From Bradyrhizobium xenonodulans (GTDB lineage Bacteria; Pseudomonadota; Alphaproteobacteria; Rhizobiales; Xanthobacteraceae), in NCBI RefSeq assembly GCF_027594865.1, contig NZ_CP089391.1, positions 2,696,501 through 2,760,500 on the forward strand: a stretch of 64,000 nt of DNA, read 5' to 3'. Below, piece after piece: positions 40,701 through 46,005 of this stretch. How positions within the stretch are numbered: the first letter of the stretch is position 1; every line of letters starts with the position of its first letter. The translations under genes were made by a program, and so were the position numbers. The notes under the pieces were generated by a model. It was given only the letters and a program-made list of their open reading frames with translations, was not told the DNA's origin and made no database searches.

Positions 40701-42707
40701 ACGTTCAACTCGCTCGCGGCCACCGGCAACAGTGGTGATATCGGCAACATCAACGTCACCGCCGACAATGGCTTCATCCTGGCGCAGACGGTGACCTCGG
40801 GCGGCGTGCCGACGTTGGGCTCGGTCTCGGCCCATGGCTCGGTGTCGCTGCTGGCCGCCACGACCATCACCGGCAACACGCTCGCCACCACGACCGGCGC
40901 GGGCCTTCTGACCGCGACTGGCCCGATCAACTGGAACACGCTCAATGTCGGCACGACGCTGGGTGCGACCTCAGGCCAGGACAGCATCACGTTCCAGACC
41001 GCGCAGAGCGGCGGTACGCAGACCATCCACGCCCACGACAATGTCACCTTCAACGCTCTGACGACGACGGGCACCAACGGCGACGCCGGCAGCATCAATG
41101 TCACCGCCGACAACGGCTTCATCCTGGCGCAGACGGTGACCTCGGGCGGCGTGACGACGTTGGGCTCGGTCTCGGCCAACGGCTCGGCGAGCCTCGTTGC
41201 GGCCACGACCATCACCGGCAACACGCTCGCGGCCACGACCGGCGCAGGCTTGCTGACCGCCGCCGGCCCGATCAACTGGAATGTCCTCACTGTCGGAACG
41301 ACGCTGGGCGCGACCGCAGGGCAGGGCAGCATCGCGTTCCAGACCGCGCAGAGCGGTGGTACGCAGACCATCCATGCCCACGACAACGTCATCTTCAACG
41401 CACTGACGGCGACGGGTATCAACGGCGATGCCGGCAGCATCAACGTCAACGCGGACAACGATTTCATCCTCGCGCAGACGGTGACCTCCGGCGGCGCGCC
41501 GACGCTGGGCTCGGTCTCGGCCCACGGCTCGGCCAAGCTCATCGCCGCCGGCACCAACACCGGTCATAACCTCACGGCCACGACCGGCAACGCGGTCCTG
41601 AGCGGCACGATCGTTCATTGGGATAATCTCGCCGCCGGCGGCACACTCGACGTCACCGCGACGGCCGGAGCGATCACCGTCGGCACCGCCACCAGCGGCG
41701 GCACGCAGACCCTGCATGCCGTCAACGACATCGTCTTCAGCCAGCTCACCACGACGGGTATCCCGGGCGATGCCGGCGACCTCAACGTCAAGTCCGACAC
41801 GGGCTCGCTCCGCGGCGGATCGATCTCCGCCCACGGCGATACGCATTTCGACGTGGCAGGCCCGGTCTCGCTCGACCGGATCAGCGGCGACATCGTCAAG
41901 ATGACCTCGTCGGGTGACCTGACGATCAACTGGGTCAGCGTCGTGAGGGAGCTCGACCTCGCGGCCGACACGATCAACGTCAGGGGCGAGCAGATCCGCT
42001 CGAACCCACAGGTCCCGCTGGTCATGAACATCACCGGCTATAACGGCGGCGTCGCGAAGTCTGCCAACATCTGGATCGATCCGGACAGCATCATCGTCAA
42101 CCAGTTCAGGGTGGTGGACGCGAACTTCTGGACCGACGCCCGCGCCGTCTCGATCCTGAACGGCTACGTTCCCGGTCAGCTCATGCTCACCACCGCCACC
42201 CAGCAGGTGCTCCTCAACAACCGCACGCCGGTGCCGTCGAACTGGCCGACGCTCCAGCTCTACCAGCCGGGCGGCGTGTTCACGATGAGCCAGGTCGGCA
42301 ACGCCAATGTCACCAATGCCTATGTGGTGTTCTACACCGGCGACATCTCGGCGACCGTCACCAACTATGGGCCGGGCCACAGCTGCTGCAACGACTTCAC
42401 CGGCGCGAGCATGGTGCGCAACATCCCGGTCGACGGCGAGGGCAACGAGCGCATCGAGACATGGCTGGCCAAGAAGGATGGGGGGACGTTCTACCTACTC
42501 GGTCTCTCCGGCCAGGCGCGGCTCGACGCGCTGCTGACGCCGCGGCCGGTCGAGACCATCGGCTCGGGTCCCGCCGTCAACGTCGAGGGACTTAGCGACA
42601 TGCGCAAGCTACGCCGTCAAGGACAGCGCGCGGGTCGCACGGGCTGGAAGGACGCAGCGGTCGAGACGGCGAAGCCGGCCGTAGGCCGTCTCGCACAGGC
42701 ATGGTAA
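25701..42707 (+). CDS. Giant two-partner secretion exoprotein (TpsA), filamentous-hemagglutinin/LktA-like adhesin
   Basis: One uninterrupted 5668-codon gene, of the order of half a megadalton. The N-terminus has an extended signal peptide with a charged lead and hydrophobic SLLCAMQMVFLPVYSV, cleavage near RVQAQ (residue 46); an internal ATG at 25773 could give a normal-length signal. The TPS secretion domain follows (about 47-290), containing F135-A-D-P-K-G140, the FxxPxG signature of this adhesin class. Residues ~880-2120 carry at least twelve AY[IV] beta-repeat motifs. Residues ~4244-4450 are helix-like, and ~4979-5360 are tandem 115-residue repeats. The C-terminal tail is basic. All twelve mature cysteines occur in pairs. 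It is probably exported by the adjacent TpsB and forms a beta-helical surface fibre for attachment or aggregation; the target is unknown. Confidence 0.93.
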   Translation: MRGPSATRDNDERATLRRLARFRSMSLLCAMQMVFLPVYSVRVQAQTANVIVPDGRTGTSLQTSGSVTNVTTSTISGNNAFNSFSQFSVGQGNTVNLQLPTGTQNLVNIVRDAPVYVNGTLNSYMNGAIGGNVYFADPKGFVVGRSGIVNVGSLNVSTPTREFTDSLIGPGGAINGTAVGNLMAGSFPVSPDGNIRIYGRVNAIDGVRLTGQNVFVGGATQRDIANLDHAAKFAASVNSKGLRSASSITVSNGSIHIGAVNNARVNGRLTARSKTSTPSNITVQAGNNIEIGKNARLNIASKTGDAGEIRLKAAQNLTVAGGAKFNASAKTGNAGLVDFSANGIIDIGQGIKVNLSADNGKAGTLLIDPTDLVVGDAALGDAGVTLSNSSVAAALAGLSAGANYLIQADHSITLAAHAVIDARRLDGSGHSTGNANNVTIDAPNIDIKNGAQILAQSVNFGGTTYADGNVTLRATASDIKLSGQATAATAITVDGKITGGIISITATSTAVSSFLNGSVAGDFALVGSTLAASLLGLNGGYLAASATATININSHADINGRGDVTISAHATETVSDPAIATTLLGSLTPVAAGVVVGKIDGTATTNVSSGATVNAGGNLEIKALNDATIAVSALAASTSAQIVPTVAYSTGSVTTTANVETGAHIAAGLVNTSGSTLKVRAINNNSFSTSATSVAASGPNASGAVGAAVAISDVTTSATATLGASLGTSAGNRMNGSVLVEATSDTTSNSTMASSIAGLPALIAAIQEFAVSNVASPTHFVMDHMTSLVPLSFDFKIAGALSLANSTQSATAAIAQNPSGGAPSIYASGNVAVASNVIDRGVRSNATSSAITKDVSTGEGTAISAAVAWGNFTHNSNAYVGNGALINAANIAVDATTELPITNTWLKWDGLGAVLSHLNGNLGVGGNILTSYANATADAGDTIGIAGSLNHFVVNNNTTAWVAGSASLTATCATAACGSGTGWSAGMDNGDVHTYNASLQIAATTTTASIDAAGNVGTLGFLPGNTSGGSSVGGALNLVQFNTNTIAGVSDRVTLRAADDIAVNAITSDQFVAVAPTSGKAAGALALNGITSLGFLNNTTHASISSQATVYAPTVGILAQQDLSVVTLAGAMSRNTSGGSAVGLAVAYLGANADTAAYIGDNHSDIRPGPFSSNDPFAGNSGGSGAVNVDNLTISATTSGRITAAAVAASISEPQASSFSDKAGAAGAGATGGTAGVATAASKIGSTSGSSTEGFSLDLAGSSSISDVALGTSAYIKNTTVNKFTTTGTVATNTIVQALNDTMLNNGSGSAALNLAGASAQGAAIGGAIAAAMSDNATLAYISSTTMNNQSSVTVQALNGGSETVVAIGVAGSKSNAASLSASVGIITDSANAYIESSTITGQATGVNRALEVDAYQTTNIAVGGGVLYMSGGQAGVGIGLTYASIADPTGGNATDAHIRATSISNYDSLLVLADNASVIAAGAASGGAATNGNALSGAVVVDEISPTTTAYINSGATVNINVGGVTVLADSGAVSALDTALGNLVKKSNNNHLAEDTCTVRSGTGGQNCIDFSAAALNGGTGNGPGASIVSVAGVVNAAQNAIGASIVYDTIATTHSAYIANVLLQASTANGRVNVSAVDSSKIQSVTIGLTGATGQFAGVAGTTISSITNTVSAAIGNGQSSASNSTVSATNVSVTASDNSSIKGSAAVAAGAPSGNAGGLALVYSNIANNVSAGVTGSKVTATGSVAVGASSNASISNVAIGIAASSQVGLAGSVVTSLMGTNVTASISAAGTNGVNGADVMATNNVGVIASNSDRISAIAGALSVSTGAAGGAGSLVTNQITGTTAAYISGANTKVDALGTSSTDTLSVNNGSLAHAVDLGGFQAPTDNTPDLTESQDTVRGLAVVASSHQAVVTNVASLAASSSIAIMINPITNVMSGSTRAYIDSAAIETRLTSSTLAPQIEVAASSFSYSGAFGAGIVWGSSGGGGATIISTTMSRGTFAYITNATVGGVSSSSPTVGAVTVKANAEQDASSVAVGFNSGSVGLNVLQATTEAYVDGGALTASSLTVNANNYTGIASANGSGAYGSQAAIGAAFLVQVSSNRTEAYVGDEFHYQGNGAAHTTALNLSGALDVEAFTKNRFQAYSVGGALSTGTAAIAGMANIEIANNTTIAGVYDTTLQSVTGGAAGAVTIAATEDVAIKEIAGALAVGASGAGVGVGAAANVIVFKSRTIAESWNSNLNSSGAINVGALSTKEVLSYAVTAGIGGSVGIGATVGVIIIGTNTADADTQGQQTGQLNQGGNGTIASVNSGTSNTHGSNAVASGTAGNPNSANVSSTYDVSNVLSGGNDVVVAQIAGGNVTGTQVNVAATSANAAKMYLLGAGFAKNVGIGAGIGYTSVNSTVLANLSDYGRNGSGVLVAADTPLAVSAPSVAVAAVVKDATTGPYAGKTIDTEAIAGGAALYFGADAAVAVGNVTNTVTALLGGQITGTGGNGAAVMALDSTTQVVFTGGVTGGAVAVGASVATASRTSSVAARVLNGSTINVLKLAVGASGAGTLTTTSTALGGGIVAGVGADAEAHENSSVLAEIGSSASITTSATDIGTLVSASITPNLSSEAIGVSVGGGAVGVAIAQSTVGATVTADVGDNASFSGGALAVTAMALVPTSGTTTWAKALAGGGGSLIGAQGSYAKALENATVSAYGGTGITLPNADVTIAAENDSAQYAEATGLSSGFLALGATVAQTSSSAHTYAYLGAPADIDNLSHGNYTGILRITATGTDTNVSNAKVGAGGTYAGAAAVATTSSTAVTNARFDGGTADDTLYFGGLRINAKHTTNYIANGDAYQASTAGVSAGKAQNDVDSTTTAEIGTHLIINSAGGNMVVIANDIVNQGGGGARSGSGGSFSGAAALSTSTVTQTVNTNIGAGTVLSLNGDPRTSSAFINIEAYNTLNTNDTASLATASFFAGGGAESNMTANATLAVNINARELFSAGKIYIGTAAKMAAANNANASLYGAIAGVGASTNSWVHANQSVNVGAGAKIVAWRDINIYAGLAGDGSVFSSVQAMATTVVYNNTAIPISTLYRGTANADDTTSLTLAPTSSVLGARDIYLGATQGQVTAAGNGSNYNPYLDIFSAKNSDNHSHTSGTGDVALNGLVVAGINNDLTITIELGASTPTLSTTSPYSALTLESVSDVNHFSPVMSWNHQTVQYTVVGNFNPYQLVVNQLATLTGLTAAQVRSQLAAATPTAPATMSPSGTDPTGDVQRQIDTLIKQAPFTSDAPGNAFAFGDIMVSAGNVSILAQKLTGNSGTNPAAPAVIARSSPLIKIENKGLDFMSLGNLTVTDVTGGNITYRQIDHVDPDSHSNVTFTAMPSATPVIDVSATYNRLDPDSGQGIDQNGNVLTRTPDIYFNGAVNNPNGLLKIVNNLGSVVASQSLSAATVQIVVPKGTFTFLGGIGSFYDSGSAVTSQWASTENRPEDALTAVMTAATYLGAYGDYYTAPHIGSGSDHPYFYYCCADGSHGVYQPVANADASTIFTARMLMTYYDGLSLYSAIFLPIGRGTPGNTSTPDAGSVPDIPTLKIIEGQSPDSTNVVLAQWKKTTYDGRNVYTDSGPYKTPFNCARDCDSSGFFQVINIQPDAITPKTADAPATATATRTISGQAVIISASVININGTIQAGSSSNYSVDIGAAAYDAIYGSNGLKNRNNGADFAAAQANARNGVYYDVSGAVTASASGDAKIGVRYNALTDQLILNGVAQGAGGYVYLNGKIISTSTDSTQTQGNIEIKGGAGAVTVNNTSGLALVTNTINTGATAQSVVEIVDQLKGKTTWWVYDPKAASNQQVSRYEVNSVTAAAPDASMLAARTGTAGIQYATKENMLYQWVDTATLDRLPTSTQFDYGWSFTPNQVTGENWTRSTSLVSGTQSSNYQKVTTATGGYHWAGGVNPDGTPVGLNTHSNACCGADAQYNWYQQIYDHLTLSLTNTVKASNPINIKFIGGSSSDVVVNSTSGIVINGSINNQQGTTTLAATGANSSITVGANANNPVISGTSVTLRGDGGIGTLGTTKAPVQVQLYGGSLTASSIDHDIAISAIGALSINQVKVNSAGATPQGNVFLSATGDINSASAYNVANPVVIGKNIEINSTSGAIGAKSAVVNGASTLTNINPLVIQATGTVQANGAVDGGVLDSASATGTYIIQSKGDLRLGTIQSTGGPVFLEAAGSDGNQASILNGRAAVGLTQAQSQHLQDVWASLDLLSGNAATNAVNSYQSMVTSAYNDYFQLKNIAFPNGSTYNPTSVGLTVLRAQVAAKLGIDPANVTTAQMKTEATTRFLRDQFLLGKITTDELKTSLTSLLGTAPTDPLGTVFGSSLSTTLFTKLFDGVSTSSQRMPSNTALQTALNAYNANYTYTLASTERVYGIITAGSQWTQSQLAYTVSSSAVGAAPPPIDENVVANVSANQIMLYAPRGSVGNSAAPQTFTFTSVDSSSLTPEQRGLLATAGPGQLTVGAVTDPTTHVTTYTVSLSQQNLVVVDNPIAISAKALTNVYLGSKNSLALGGVTANYGPISAAQANGIAVTGRGDVKLDAVTSISANVSGPVISGDIANLTLIAEHGNVGAPGAAGNNPAANSNALQIAFADPSNDQLDQVSSAQGIYVKQTTGDLILGNISAGNAIQLAATGSIYAEAGFTDRSAIHILGTDLDLRAGGSIGFNGSTFQPLQVNISGAVTGSAVGDLSILAVTGDLAVGTSGTYGSLTAGGALTLNVARGALAINTSITSDGLMQLLANRGMTFAAGTSTVPVAATSSSDGVTLVAATLSMGAYSAINAAGLISVTTTGDATIGQLNSSLSYAAASNAPSIIVTAGGVASLGAIIDNRDGQTKFIASGAGAEVSLSASNGIGSATSRFAFNAVRLSASASAGGIYLKALTDTEASVLSAVKGSVDIIGTGGLTLDQVVAGTATGASGSFSAVANNGSIVIGTADSSGSQTVHATQNVTFNSLAATGNSGDIGNINVTADNGFILAQTVTSGGVPTLGSVSAHGSVSLLAATTITGNTLATTTGAGLLTATGPINWNTLNVGTTLGATSGQDSITFQTAQSGGTQTIHAHDNVTFNALTTTGTNGDAGSINVTADNGFILAQTVTSGGVTTLGSVSANGSASLVAATTITGNTLAATTGAGLLTAAGPINWNVLTVGTTLGATAGQGSIAFQTAQSGGTQTIHAHDNVIFNALTATGINGDAGSINVNADNDFILAQTVTSGGAPTLGSVSAHGSAKLIAAGTNTGHNLTATTGNAVLSGTIVHWDNLAAGGTLDVTATAGAITVGTATSGGTQTLHAVNDIVFSQLTTTGIPGDAGDLNVKSDTGSLRGGSISAHGDTHFDVAGPVSLDRISGDIVKMTSSGDLTINWVSVVRELDLAADTINVRGEQIRSNPQVPLVMNITGYNGGVAKSANIWIDPDSIIVNQFRVVDANFWTDARAVSILNGYVPGQLMLTTATQQVLLNNRTPVPSNWPTLQLYQPGGVFTMSQVGNANVTNAYVVFYTGDISATVTNYGPGHSCCNDFTGASMVRNIPVDGEGNERIETWLAKKDGGTFYLLGLSGQARLDALLTPRPVETIGSGPAVNVEGLSDMRKLRRQGQRAGRTGWKDAAVETAKPAVGRLAQAW
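28332..32046 (+). repeat. Degenerate AY[IV] protein repeats in the adhesin
   Basis: Twelve occurrences of Ala-Tyr-Ile/Val, usually preceded by Thr/Ser/Asn and followed by a short polar turn, are read between residues about 878 and 2115. The DNA is GCCTATATC, GCCTACATC or GCCTATGTC, for example near 29170, 29519, 29877, 30232, 31252, 31541 and 31880. Spacing is irregular (about 150-700 bases), and the units differ greatly outside the motif, so this is an old, diverged beta-helix repeat rather than a recent duplication. Confidence 0.6.
40635..41800 (+). repeat. Tandem 345-base (115-residue) repeats near the adhesin C-terminus
   Basis: Units start at 40635, 40980 and 41325 (exact 345-base period), and a shortened fourth starts at 41667, one codon early, and fades after about 41800. 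Anchor TQT[IVL]HA recurs with its codons at 40671, 41016, 41361 and 41703. FILAQTVTSGG and LGSVSA[HN]GS recur in the first three units. Units two and three are nearly identical at DNA level, showing recent duplication or gene conversion, while units one and four are more diverged. They code for part of the beta-helical shaft. Confidence 0.88.
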
Positions 42708-44413
42708 CGGGATTCGGGATGCGGATTTGGGGGGCAGCTTTTGGGGTCGCGCTTGCAGCGTGCTGCATCGTGCCCGCGCGCGCCCAGGTGCCCTCGATCA
42801 ATCCCGGCGTGATCCAGAACGACGTCGACCGGCAACGCCGTCAGCTCGAGCAGCAGAGCGCACCGCCAAAACTCGGCGGGCCCGCGGTGATCGGCGGCGA
42901 GCGGGAGAAATCCCAGCTCCTGAAGCCGGGCGGGCCCAAATTCCGCCTGCGCAAGGTCGAGTTCGACGCGTCCAAGTTCATCACGCCCGCCGAGCTCGAC
43001 GAGCTCGCGAAGAAATATGTCGGCAAGAACGTCGACATCGCTTCGCTGTTGCAGCTCGTCGCGGACATCAACGCGATCTACACGGAGCGCGGCATCGTCA
43101 CCGGCATCGCGACGCTACCCGACCAGGATGCCAAGGGTGGGGTGGTCAAGATCAAGCTGACCGAAGGCCGGCTCCAGAAGACGACCGTCGAGGGCAACGA
43201 GCAGACCCGCACCGACTACATCCTTCAACGGGTGAAGGAGCCCGAAGGCGAGGTCCTCGACGTTCCCAAGCTCAATCGGGACGTGATCTGGTTCAACCGC
43301 ACCAACGACGTGCAGATCAAGGCGCTGCTTCAGCCCGGCACGAGCTTCGGCCTGACCGACCTCCAGTTCGCGGTGATCGAGCCGCCGGCCGACACCTTGC
43401 AGCTCTTCACCGACAACCAGGGTGCCGAGAACACCGGGCGATGGGAGGGCGGGGCGTTCTACAAGCGCCACGGCCTGTTCGGCGTCGACGACCGCCTGAC
43501 CTTCTACGGCGTCCGCTCCGACGGCAATCTCAACGGCAATGTCGCCTACAGCATCCCGGTCAATCCCTGGGGTGGCCGCGCCGGCGTCAGCTATACCGAA
43601 GGCAAGATCAAGATCATCCAGGGGCCGTTCGTCGCGCTCGACGTCACCGGACGCTCGAGCCAGGCCGCGGTCAATTTCAGCCAGCCGGTCTGGGTGACGC
43701 AGGACTGGCTGGTGCTGCTCAACGCCGCCTTGACCGAGGGCAAGACGGTCAGCCGCTTCGCCACGGTCGCCGTCACCGACGATCACTACGACAAGACCAC
43801 GGCTGGTGTCTCGGTGACCAAGTCCGGCAACAGCTATTCGATCACGGTGGCGCCGGCGGTGAACTACGTCGCATGGCACGACTACGTGCTCGGCAACAAC
43901 CGCGCGTTCAACACCTATACCGGCTCGCTGCTCGCGACCAGCGCGGCGGGACCGGCGAATTTCAGCACCAACGTGCTGGCGAGCTGGCAGTACACGCAGG
44001 AGAAGCTGCTGCCGGGCGACCAGATATTCTCGATCGGCGGGCCCACCACCGTGCGCGGCTATCCCTCCAACTCGGCCTCCGGCGACAGCGGCTATTATCT
44101 CAACGCCGAGCTGCACTACAACTGGTCGCAATGGCTGAAGGGTTTCGACACCTACATCTTCGCCGACTGGGGCGGGGTGTATTCGACCTTCCCCGGCGTC
44201 ACCGAACTGGCCTCGGTCGGCGTCGGCTTCTCCTGGACCTATGCGCCGTTCATGACGTTCGAGGCCAATTACGCGACGCCGCTGAAGATGGCGGTGTCGA
44301 CCCAGAACCATTACGAGGCCTATGGCCGCGTCATCTTCCGGCCGCTGCTGATGTTCCAGAAGCAGGAAGCGCCTGCGCCCGTGGCGGCGGTGGCGGGGAA
44401 GAGCAGGTCGTAG
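42701..44413 (+). CDS. Two-partner secretion outer-membrane transporter (TpsB, ShlB/FhaC/HecB family)
   Basis: 570 residues, normal for the family. The ATG at 42701 overlaps the adhesin stop (42705-42707); ATG at 42719 (MRIWGAAFGVALAA) gives a cleaner signal peptide cleaved near PARAQ and may be the true start. Order: plug helix and linker (NDVDRQRRQLEQQ), POTRA domains (FRLRKVEFDASKFITPAEL; VKIKLTEGRLQKTTVEGNE), then a 16-strand beta-barrel. The lid-loop motif V451-R-G-Y454 in GGPTTVRGYPSN is the hallmark of Omp85/TpsB pores. It secretes the upstream adhesin across the outer membrane. Confidence 0.93.
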   Translation: MVTGFGMRIWGAAFGVALAACCIVPARAQVPSINPGVIQNDVDRQRRQLEQQSAPPKLGGPAVIGGEREKSQLLKPGGPKFRLRKVEFDASKFITPAELDELAKKYVGKNVDIASLLQLVADINAIYTERGIVTGIATLPDQDAKGGVVKIKLTEGRLQKTTVEGNEQTRTDYILQRVKEPEGEVLDVPKLNRDVIWFNRTNDVQIKALLQPGTSFGLTDLQFAVIEPPADTLQLFTDNQGAENTGRWEGGAFYKRHGLFGVDDRLTFYGVRSDGNLNGNVAYSIPVNPWGGRAGVSYTEGKIKIIQGPFVALDVTGRSSQAAVNFSQPVWVTQDWLVLLNAALTEGKTVSRFATVAVTDDHYDKTTAGVSVTKSGNSYSITVAPAVNYVAWHDYVLGNNRAFNTYTGSLLATSAAGPANFSTNVLASWQYTQEKLLPGDQIFSIGGPTTVRGYPSNSASGDSGYYLNAELHYNWSQWLKGFDTYIFADWGGVYSTFPGVTELASVGVGFSWTYAPFMTFEANYATPLKMAVSTQNHYEAYGRVIFRPLLMFQKQEAPAPVAAVAGKSRS

Positions 44414-44447
44414 CTCTCCGTCGTCATTGCGCGCAACCCTCTCACCA

Positions 44448-44536
44448 CCGTCATTGCGAGGAGCTCTTGCGACGAAGCAATCCAGAATCTCTCTGCGGAA
44501 AGACTCTGGATTGCTTCGCTTCGTTCGCAATGACGG
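44448..44536. repeat. Imperfect palindromic intergenic repeat (REP-like)
   Basis: Left arm CCGTCATTGCGAGGAGC...GAAGCAATCCAGA and right arm TCTGGATTGCTTCGC...CGCAATGACGG are reverse complements over most of their length, around a short centre. A further GTCATTGCGCGCAAC half-copy lies at about 44423. It sits between the convergent tpsB and bluB genes and could also fold as a bidirectional terminator. Elements with this GTCATTGCGA..GAAGCAATCC theme are widespread in alphaproteobacterial genomes. Confidence 0.8.
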
Positions 44537-44585
44537 AGGATGGATCAACGCTGGCGTCTGACTGGCGAGCTTGAGGCACGGCATC

Positions 44586-45218
44586 TCAACGCCGTAGCGT
44601 GAACTCACCTGCGCCGCGCCGTTGCTCCCATTTTGCTTGCTCGAGCTCGGGCTGGTCGCATTCGACCTCGGGATAGCCGATGCAGAGATAGGCGATGAAC
44701 TTCCAGGTCCCAGGCACGTCGAGAATGGTGTGGATGCGCGCGGGGGTCAGGATCGACACCCAGCCGAGCCCGATGCCCTCGGCGCGCGCGGCGAGCCACA
44801 TCGCGGTGATGGCGGCGACCACGGAATATTCCGTCGTCTCCGGCATCGTCGCACGGCCGAGGCCGTGGCCGATATCGCTGGCCTTGTCCGCGAACACGGC
44901 GAGGTGGCCGGGGGCCTGTTCGAGGCCCGATAGTTTGAGCGTGGCATAGCGCGCCGCGCGTTCGCCCGCATACGCATTCAAAGCGTCGGCATTGCACGCC
45001 TTGAAGTCATCGATCACGGCGCGGCGCCGTGCGTTGTCGTCAACGGTAACGAAGCGCCAGGGTTGGCTCAGGCCGACCGAGGGCGACAGGCAGGCGGTTT
45101 CGATCAGGCGGTCGATGGCGCCTTCCGGCAGCGAATCGCTGCGAAAGCGGCGCACGTCACGGCGCCACACGAACAGCTCGCGCAGATGTTGGCGGAAGGC
45201 GTCGTCGAACTCGACCAT
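44586..45218 (-). CDS. bluB: 5,6-dimethylbenzimidazole synthase BluB
   Basis: 210-residue flavin enzyme of the nitroreductase fold that converts reduced FMN with O2 into 5,6-dimethylbenzimidazole, the lower ligand of B12. Motifs: FVWRRDVRRFR (FMN phosphate grip), LSPSVGLSQPWRFV near residue 45, and GLGWVSIL near 150, all BluB-typical. It is the last gene of a minus-strand trio cobU-cobS-bluB, 4 bases after cobS. The activating phosphoribosyltransferase (CobT/CobU) that would use its product is not in the window. Confidence 0.93.
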   Translation of the reverse strand: MVEFDDAFRQHLRELFVWRRDVRRFRSDSLPEGAIDRLIETACLSPSVGLSQPWRFVTVDDNARRRAVIDDFKACNADALNAYAGERAARYATLKLSGLEQAPGHLAVFADKASDIGHGLGRATMPETTEYSVVAAITAMWLAARAEGIGLGWVSILTPARIHTILDVPGTWKFIAYLCIGYPEVECDQPELEQAKWEQRRGAGEFTLRR

Positions 45219-45222
45219 GACG

Positions 45223-46005
45223 TCAGCGTCCCATCTGGAAGGAAGCCGCGACCAGCAGGATCAGGATCTCGCCAATCTGCTCGAAAGCGCCGAGGATGTC
45301 GCCGGTCTGCCCGCCGATCTGACGGATCGCAAGCCGCGCCAGCAGCAGGCCGGCGAGCGACAGCAGGATCAGGCCGACCAGCGCTTTGCCCGGCCCCAAC
45401 GCGAGAACGAGAGCGAGCGTTCCAACGGCAAAGGCGATGGCGACGCTGCGGCCCGGCGGCGCTCCGGCGCTCGCCGAAAGCCCGTCCGGACGCGCCGGGG
45501 GAACAAGCGACATGAAAGCCGGCACGCCCGCGCGCGAGGCGGCATGCGCAGCGCACAGCGCCAGCGCGACGGCCCAGGGACTTGCGATTGCCGCAAGCGC
45601 GCTCCAGCGCAGGCCGAACGACAGGATCAGCGCGCAGACACCGTAGGTGCCGATCCGGCTGTCGCGCATGATCTCGAGCTTGCGTTCGCGCGTGCGCCCG
45701 CCGCCGAGACCGTCGGCGGTATCGGCAAGCCCGTCCTCGTGCAACGCGCCGGTGATGAGGGCGGTCGTGGCCAACGTGAGCAGGGCGGCAAGGTTCGGTG
45801 TCAGCCCAAACCGGATCGCGACCTTATAGACGAACGCGCCGGCAAGGCCGACCAGCAGTCCGGCGAGGGGAAGCGCCCAGGTCGCGCGCGCGACGGCGCC
45901 GTCAGCCGCGGGCTTCGTCGATGCGACGGGAAGGATCGTTACGAAACATGCCGCCATCCTGAGATCGGCGATGATGTCCTTGAGAAGCTCGGCGCGCGGC
46001 ATCAT
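45223..46005 (-). CDS. cobS: Adenosylcobinamide-GDP ribazoletransferase (cobalamin synthase)
   Basis: 260-residue inner-membrane enzyme (called CobV in Pseudomonas denitrificans) that joins alpha-ribazole to adenosylcobinamide-GDP, the last assembly step. It has several membrane helices and the conserved acidic motif EDGLADTADGLGGG near residues 90-105, with KLEIMRDSRIGTYG following. Its ATG at 46005 overlaps the cobU stop by 4 bases. Length is as expected. Confidence 0.93.
   Translation of the reverse strand: MMPRAELLKDIIADLRMAACFVTILPVASTKPAADGAVARATWALPLAGLLVGLAGAFVYKVAIRFGLTPNLAALLTLATTALITGALHEDGLADTADGLGGGRTRERKLEIMRDSRIGTYGVCALILSFGLRWSALAAIASPWAVALALCAAHAASRAGVPAFMSLVPPARPDGLSASAGAPPGRSVAIAFAVGTLALVLALGPGKALVGLILLSLAGLLLARLAIRQIGGQTGDILGAFEQIGEILILLVAASFQMGR

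Noticed and set aside
40635..41800. Possible CRISPR array in the repeated stretch
   Set aside because: Repeats are 345 bases, in frame and coding, without short repeat-spacer structure.
38775..42380. Two long minus-strand frames (686 and 469 codons) opposite the adhesin C-terminal part
   Set aside because: They mirror the tandem repeats and the high third-position GC of the real gene; no independent support.
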